From JBEKLJ01 sp050010255 (GTDB lineage Bacteria > Acidobacteriota > Terriglobia > Bryobacterales > Bryobacteraceae): DNA of 17,900 nt. The stretch is from positions 1 to 17,900 of the forward strand of contig JBEKLJ010000050.1 in assembly GCA_050010255.1 (NCBI GenBank), written 5' to 3'. Positions within the stretch are counted from its first letter, which is position 1. Each line of letters begins with the position of its first letter. The position numbers were made by a program, and so were the translations under genes. The notes under the pieces are model-generated. The model had not been told where the DNA came from. It was given only the letters and a program-made list of their open reading frames with translations, and did no database searches. Below, piece after piece: positions 15,448 through 17,900 of the stretch.

Positions 15448-16810
15448 GCGTCAGATTGTACAATGTCTGTTGCTGCACACGTGGATTGCAGGACAACGGG
15501 CCGCCGGTTGCGCAAGGTTGCTGTGGGGAGCCAACTGGAGCCGCCGGCAGATTCTGGCGTTCCAGGCCAGGCGGCTGCGCGCGCTGGTGCGCCATGCCTA
15601 CGAACGCGTTCCCTACTATCGCCGCCTCTTCGACCAAGCTGGCCTCAAGCCGGGTGACGTGCGCACGCTGGCCGATCTGGCCAGAATCCCGTTGAGCTCC
15701 CGCGACGACCTCCAGCGCTTGCCCGCCGCGGAGGTGGTCGCGCGAGGCTTCGACCCGCGCGAGCTCGCCGTTCATCGCACCAGCGGATCTTCGGGCCAGC
15801 CGCTGAACATTCGCCGCACCTGGTTCGAGGATCGCCTCCTGCAAGCCAGCCGGCTCCAGGTCCTGCGCGGCTTGGGCTTTCGCGTCACCGACCGGCGGGC
15901 CGCCGTGGTCGCACCCCGGCGCATGGGCGCCGGCGCCTGGCACACGCGGCTCGGATTCCTGCCCTATGAGGAAGTCCACTGCCTGTGGCCGCCCGAGCAG
16001 ATCCTGTCCAGGCTGCGCGAGATCCGCCCGGACATCTTGCGGGGGTATCCCGGCACGCTGTCCTGGCTGGCCGGTTTTCTGACGCCGGCGGACCGTGCCA
16101 GCATCCGGCCCCGGTTCATCACCACCGATTCCGAGACCCTCACGAGCGACATGCGGGTCCGCATCAGCGAGGGGTTCGGGGCGCCGGTGATCGACTTTTA
16201 CGACAGCCACGAGTTCAACCTGATCGCCTGGGAGTGCCCTGCGGGCGGCTCGTACCATGTCTCGGATTTGACCCTCATCGCGGAGGTCCTCAAGGACGGG
16301 CGTCCGGCGGAACCGGGAGAGGAGGGGGAGCTGGTGGGCACCGCTCTCGATTCCTTCGCCATGCCCTTCATCCGCTTCCGGCTGGGAGACCAGGTGACGC
16401 GCGGCGAGGGCCGGTGCGCGTGCGGCGCGTCAAACTCGATCCTTCAGCGCGTCGTGGGCCGCGTGGCGGATCGCTTCCAGTTGCCGGATGGGCGGAGCAT
16501 CCACCCCTATACGCTGGTCGACCCACTGCTGTTGCACGCACCCTGGCTCCGCCGGTACCAGATCGCACAGGAGCGACTCGATCGGGTCAGGGTGAGAATG
16601 GTACCGCTGGCGGGCCAGGCCCCGTCATTGGACGCCCTGGCTGCCATCCATCAGATGCTCGCCGAAAGCCTGGGACCTGGCGTTTCCGTGGAGGCCGAAG
16701 TCGTCGAAGAGATTCCAGCCGGGCCGAACGGCAAGTTCCGCCCATATTACTCGCTGGTTTCCCGGCCAGACCGGGAAACCCATCTCGACCTGGAAGAGCT
16801 GAAACCCTGA
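15446..16810 (+). CDS. CapK/PaaK-like adenylate-forming enzyme
   Basis: A 454-residue enzyme of the phenylacetate-CoA-ligase/CapK branch of the ANL superfamily, which activates carboxylates as acyl-adenylates. The N-terminal helices (LVRHAYERVPYYRRLFDQAGLKP, about 47-69) are family-typical. The ATP loop is HRTSGSSGQPL (110-120), the second core motif YDSHEFNLIAWEC (252-264), then FRLGDQV (311-317), CACGASN (324-330) and VVGRVADRF (336-344). The C-terminal domain ends near the expected length. CapK proteins occur in capsule clusters, which fits the surrounding ligases and glycosyltransferase; the carboxylate is unknown. The upstream ATG (15446) overlaps the ATP-grasp ATG in a CATG. If the TACAAT at 15459-15464 is the promoter, translation must start later, perhaps at TTG 15470. 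It converges on the GT2-like gene with only two bases between stops. Confidence 0.88.
   Translation: MRQIVQCLLLHTWIAGQRAAGCARLLWGANWSRRQILAFQARRLRALVRHAYERVPYYRRLFDQAGLKPGDVRTLADLARIPLSSRDDLQRLPAAEVVARGFDPRELAVHRTSGSSGQPLNIRRTWFEDRLLQASRLQVLRGLGFRVTDRRAAVVAPRRMGAGAWHTRLGFLPYEEVHCLWPPEQILSRLREIRPDILRGYPGTLSWLAGFLTPADRASIRPRFITTDSETLTSDMRVRISEGFGAPVIDFYDSHEFNLIAWECPAGGSYHVSDLTLIAEVLKDGRPAEPGEEGELVGTALDSFAMPFIRFRLGDQVTRGEGRCACGASNSILQRVVGRVADRFQLPDGRSIHPYTLVDPLLLHAPWLRRYQIAQERLDRVRVRMVPLAGQAPSLDALAAIHQMLAESLGPGVSVEAEVVEEIPAGPNGKFRPYYSLVSRPDRETHLDLEELKP
15455..15464. promoter_or_regulatory. Palindromic bidirectional -10 (ATTGTACAAT)
   Basis: The 10-base perfect palindrome ATTGTACAAT gives a TACAAT box on each strand. 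On the minus strand it is seven bases before the ATP-grasp ATG (15447). On the plus strand it precedes an in-frame TTG of the CapK-like gene at 15470 by five bases. No -35 boxes are evident. Confidence 0.45.
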
Positions 16811-16812
16811 GT

Positions 16813-17595
16813 TCAGGTCTCGGTCAGCTCCGCGTTGTGGCGGAGCTTCTCGACCCACGCCTCGCGCTGCCCGCCGTCGTAGTCGGCGTAATCGAAGAAG
16901 TTCAGGAGCGAGAGGTGGCGGTGCACGACGTTCGTCGCGATCTTCGCCTGGTAGCCGAGTTTCTTGACGTCGAGATAGATCTCGTAGTCGCTGCGAATGA
17001 CGACCCTCTTGAGCAGTTCCGTGCGCAGCAACAGAAGCCGCATGGGCGGGTTATGCGGCTCGATCAGCGGACGCGAGGTGTCCACGCGCTGGCGCTCGGG
17101 GCTGTGCGCCTTCACCAGGAACTCGCACTGTTCCGGCGGCAGCGCCGGATCCACGGACCGCGCGAGGCCGGGGTCGACGAAATCGCTCTTGTCGCACAAC
17201 GACCCGAGCATCCACAGGTCCGGGTTCTTGCGCATGATGCGCACCATCGGCCCGAGCCAGCCTGCCTCTGAGTCTGTGACCACCACGTCGCACTCGACGA
17301 AGCCGAAGAAATCGCCCAGCTCCTGGCGGTGCTGCTCGATCATCCACTTCAGCCGGTCCGTCCGGTTCTCCTCGCAGAAATGGACCGCGTGGAACATCCG
17401 CCGGCGCTCGAATCCCTGGATGACGCACCGGACCAGCGGGTCCGTCGACGCATTGTCGGCCAGTATGAACTTGGCGGGGTACTTAGTATTGCGGTACAGG
17501 CTGTCGAGGCAGGCCCAGAGATAGAGGGGGCGGTTGTAAGTGAGAATGAACACGCACACCGGCGCCGCTGGCTCTCTTCGGAACAGATCGAACAT
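16813..17595 (-). CDS. GT2-like glycosyltransferase
   Basis: A 260-residue protein with a GT-A type N-terminus: PVCVFILTYNRPLYLWACLDSL opens the nucleotide-sugar fold, ADNASTD follows the second strand, and FGFVECDVVV carries an ECD sequence in the place of the DxD metal site. No membrane segment is visible, so it should act in the cytoplasm or at the inner face of the membrane. It should transfer a sugar from a nucleotide donor; donor and acceptor cannot be read from sequence. The start is placed at ATG 17595, seven bases after a TATGCT box. ATG 17607 lies inside that box and is the alternative (264 residues). The weak DxD makes related non-transferase folds possible. The gene diverges from the partial methyltransferase gene. 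Confidence 0.8.
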   Translation of the reverse strand: MFDLFRREPAAPVCVFILTYNRPLYLWACLDSLYRNTKYPAKFILADNASTDPLVRCVIQGFERRRMFHAVHFCEENRTDRLKWMIEQHRQELGDFFGFVECDVVVTDSEAGWLGPMVRIMRKNPDLWMLGSLCDKSDFVDPGLARSVDPALPPEQCEFLVKAHSPERQRVDTSRPLIEPHNPPMRLLLLRTELLKRVVIRSDYEIYLDVKKLGYQAKIATNVVHRHLSLLNFFDYADYDGGQREAWVEKLRHNAELTET

Positions 17596-17602
17596 CGGCA
17601 CG

Positions 17603-17608
17603 AGCATA
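17603..17608 (-). promoter_or_regulatory. -10-like box for a leaderless GT2 mRNA
   Basis: TATGCT on the minus strand is followed by seven bases and ATG 17595. No Shine-Dalgarno is present before either candidate start. Confidence 0.35.
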
Positions 17609-17747
17609 ACACGCGCAAACCGGAGACTGCCTGCGGCTCAACCGGCGGCGCCGGGGGCCCTCACCGCCAGAGCGCTCGCCCGCACCCGCAAAGGTTGCCG
17701 ACCTCCCGCAAGCCGCAGCCGAAGGCGTGTGAGAAGATCGGGCTAGT

Positions 17748-17900
17748 ATGCCCGGCTTTCTCGCCAGTGCTCTCGCGCGCCACCGCGTCCACCGGAATCT
17801 GCGAAAGCTCCGTGGCCGGGGCATCGAGATCGGCGCGCACGACCTGCCCATTGCGGGCATCCGCCCGCTGTATGTCGACCGGGCGATGACGTTCGCCGGC
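17748..17900 (+). CDS. SAM-dependent methyltransferase-like protein, N-terminal part
   Basis: An open frame starts at ATG 17748 and leaves the window after 51 codons. The visible part has basic residues (RHRVHRNLRKLRG, about 11-23) and then GIEIGAHDLPIAGIRPLYVDR (about 25-45). This resembles the start of class I methyltransferases found in glycan clusters, where GxEIGAxHxP precedes a VDR or VDH stretch. Only the beginning is present, so the catalytic fold cannot be checked. The bases GGCTAGT before the ATG are the same as those before the secreted-protein ATG at 8563, but no good -10 box precedes them here; a weak GAGAAG lies about 12 bases upstream. It diverges from the GT2-like gene and continues the strand alternation. 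Confidence 0.65.
   Translation, partial: MPGFLASALARHRVHRNLRKLRGRGIEIGAHDLPIAGIRPLYVDRAMTFAG

Noticed and set aside
15128..16258. Minus-strand frame of 376 codons across the ATP-grasp/CapK-like junction
   Set aside because: It crosses two genes with clear motifs on their own frames and has no recognisable domain.
17608..17747. Possible RNA gene in the gap between the GT2-like and methyltransferase genes
   Set aside because: No tRNA-like arms or long hairpin could be drawn from the sequence.

Overview
The window is GC-rich, gene-dense bacterial chromosomal DNA with no rRNA, tRNA, phage or CRISPR signal. The protein types, the small hairpin-rich intergenic repeats and the frequent TANNNT box placed directly before the start codon suggest an Acidobacteriota member of the Solibacter/Bryobacter kind. 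That placement rests on my memory of such genomes, not on a search.

Layout. Positions 1-310 (minus) hold the 5' part of an unrecognised, more AT-rich gene that runs off the left edge, followed by about 800 bases without a convincing gene. Positions 4181-1125 (minus) are a galactose-uptake operon: a sodium/solute symporter, a 61-residue two-helix membrane protein, and galactokinase with a TTG start that overlaps the end of the membrane-protein gene. No galT or galE is present. Between this operon and the divergent L-lactate permease (4587-6179, plus) lies a 198-base MITE-like element with 25-base terminal inverted repeats. Positions 8484-6239 (minus) hold hpt (purine salvage), an exported GH88-type unsaturated glucuronyl hydrolase and a YbhB/PEBP protein. 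A secreted protein of unknown function (8563-9591, plus) follows. A heptamer tandem repeat comes next and supplies the C-terminus of a radical SAM/SPASM protein (10736-9633, minus).

Positions 10883-17900 are the most unusual part. Six genes alternate strand one by one: an AsnB-type amidotransferase (-), a MurF-like ligase (+), an ATP-grasp ligase carrying an apparent frameshift (-), a CapK/PaaK-like adenylate-forming enzyme (+), a GT2-like glycosyltransferase (-) and the start of a SAM methyltransferase (+). Four of the six belong to families that activate carboxylates with ATP and typically form amide, peptide or thioester bonds. The set looks like a pathway that decorates or builds an amidated or peptidylated glycan or small molecule. 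I do not recognise it as a described system. The divergent pairs share very short promoters and the convergent pairs overlap or nearly touch, so the alternation is compact and may be functional.

Start signals fall into two classes. The catabolic genes (symporter, small membrane protein, galK, ybhB) have Shine-Dalgarno sequences. hpt, the secreted protein, the ATP-grasp gene, the GT2 gene and probably the MurF-like gene have a -10-like box 7-10 bases before the start codon and no Shine-Dalgarno, which is the arrangement expected of leaderless mRNAs.
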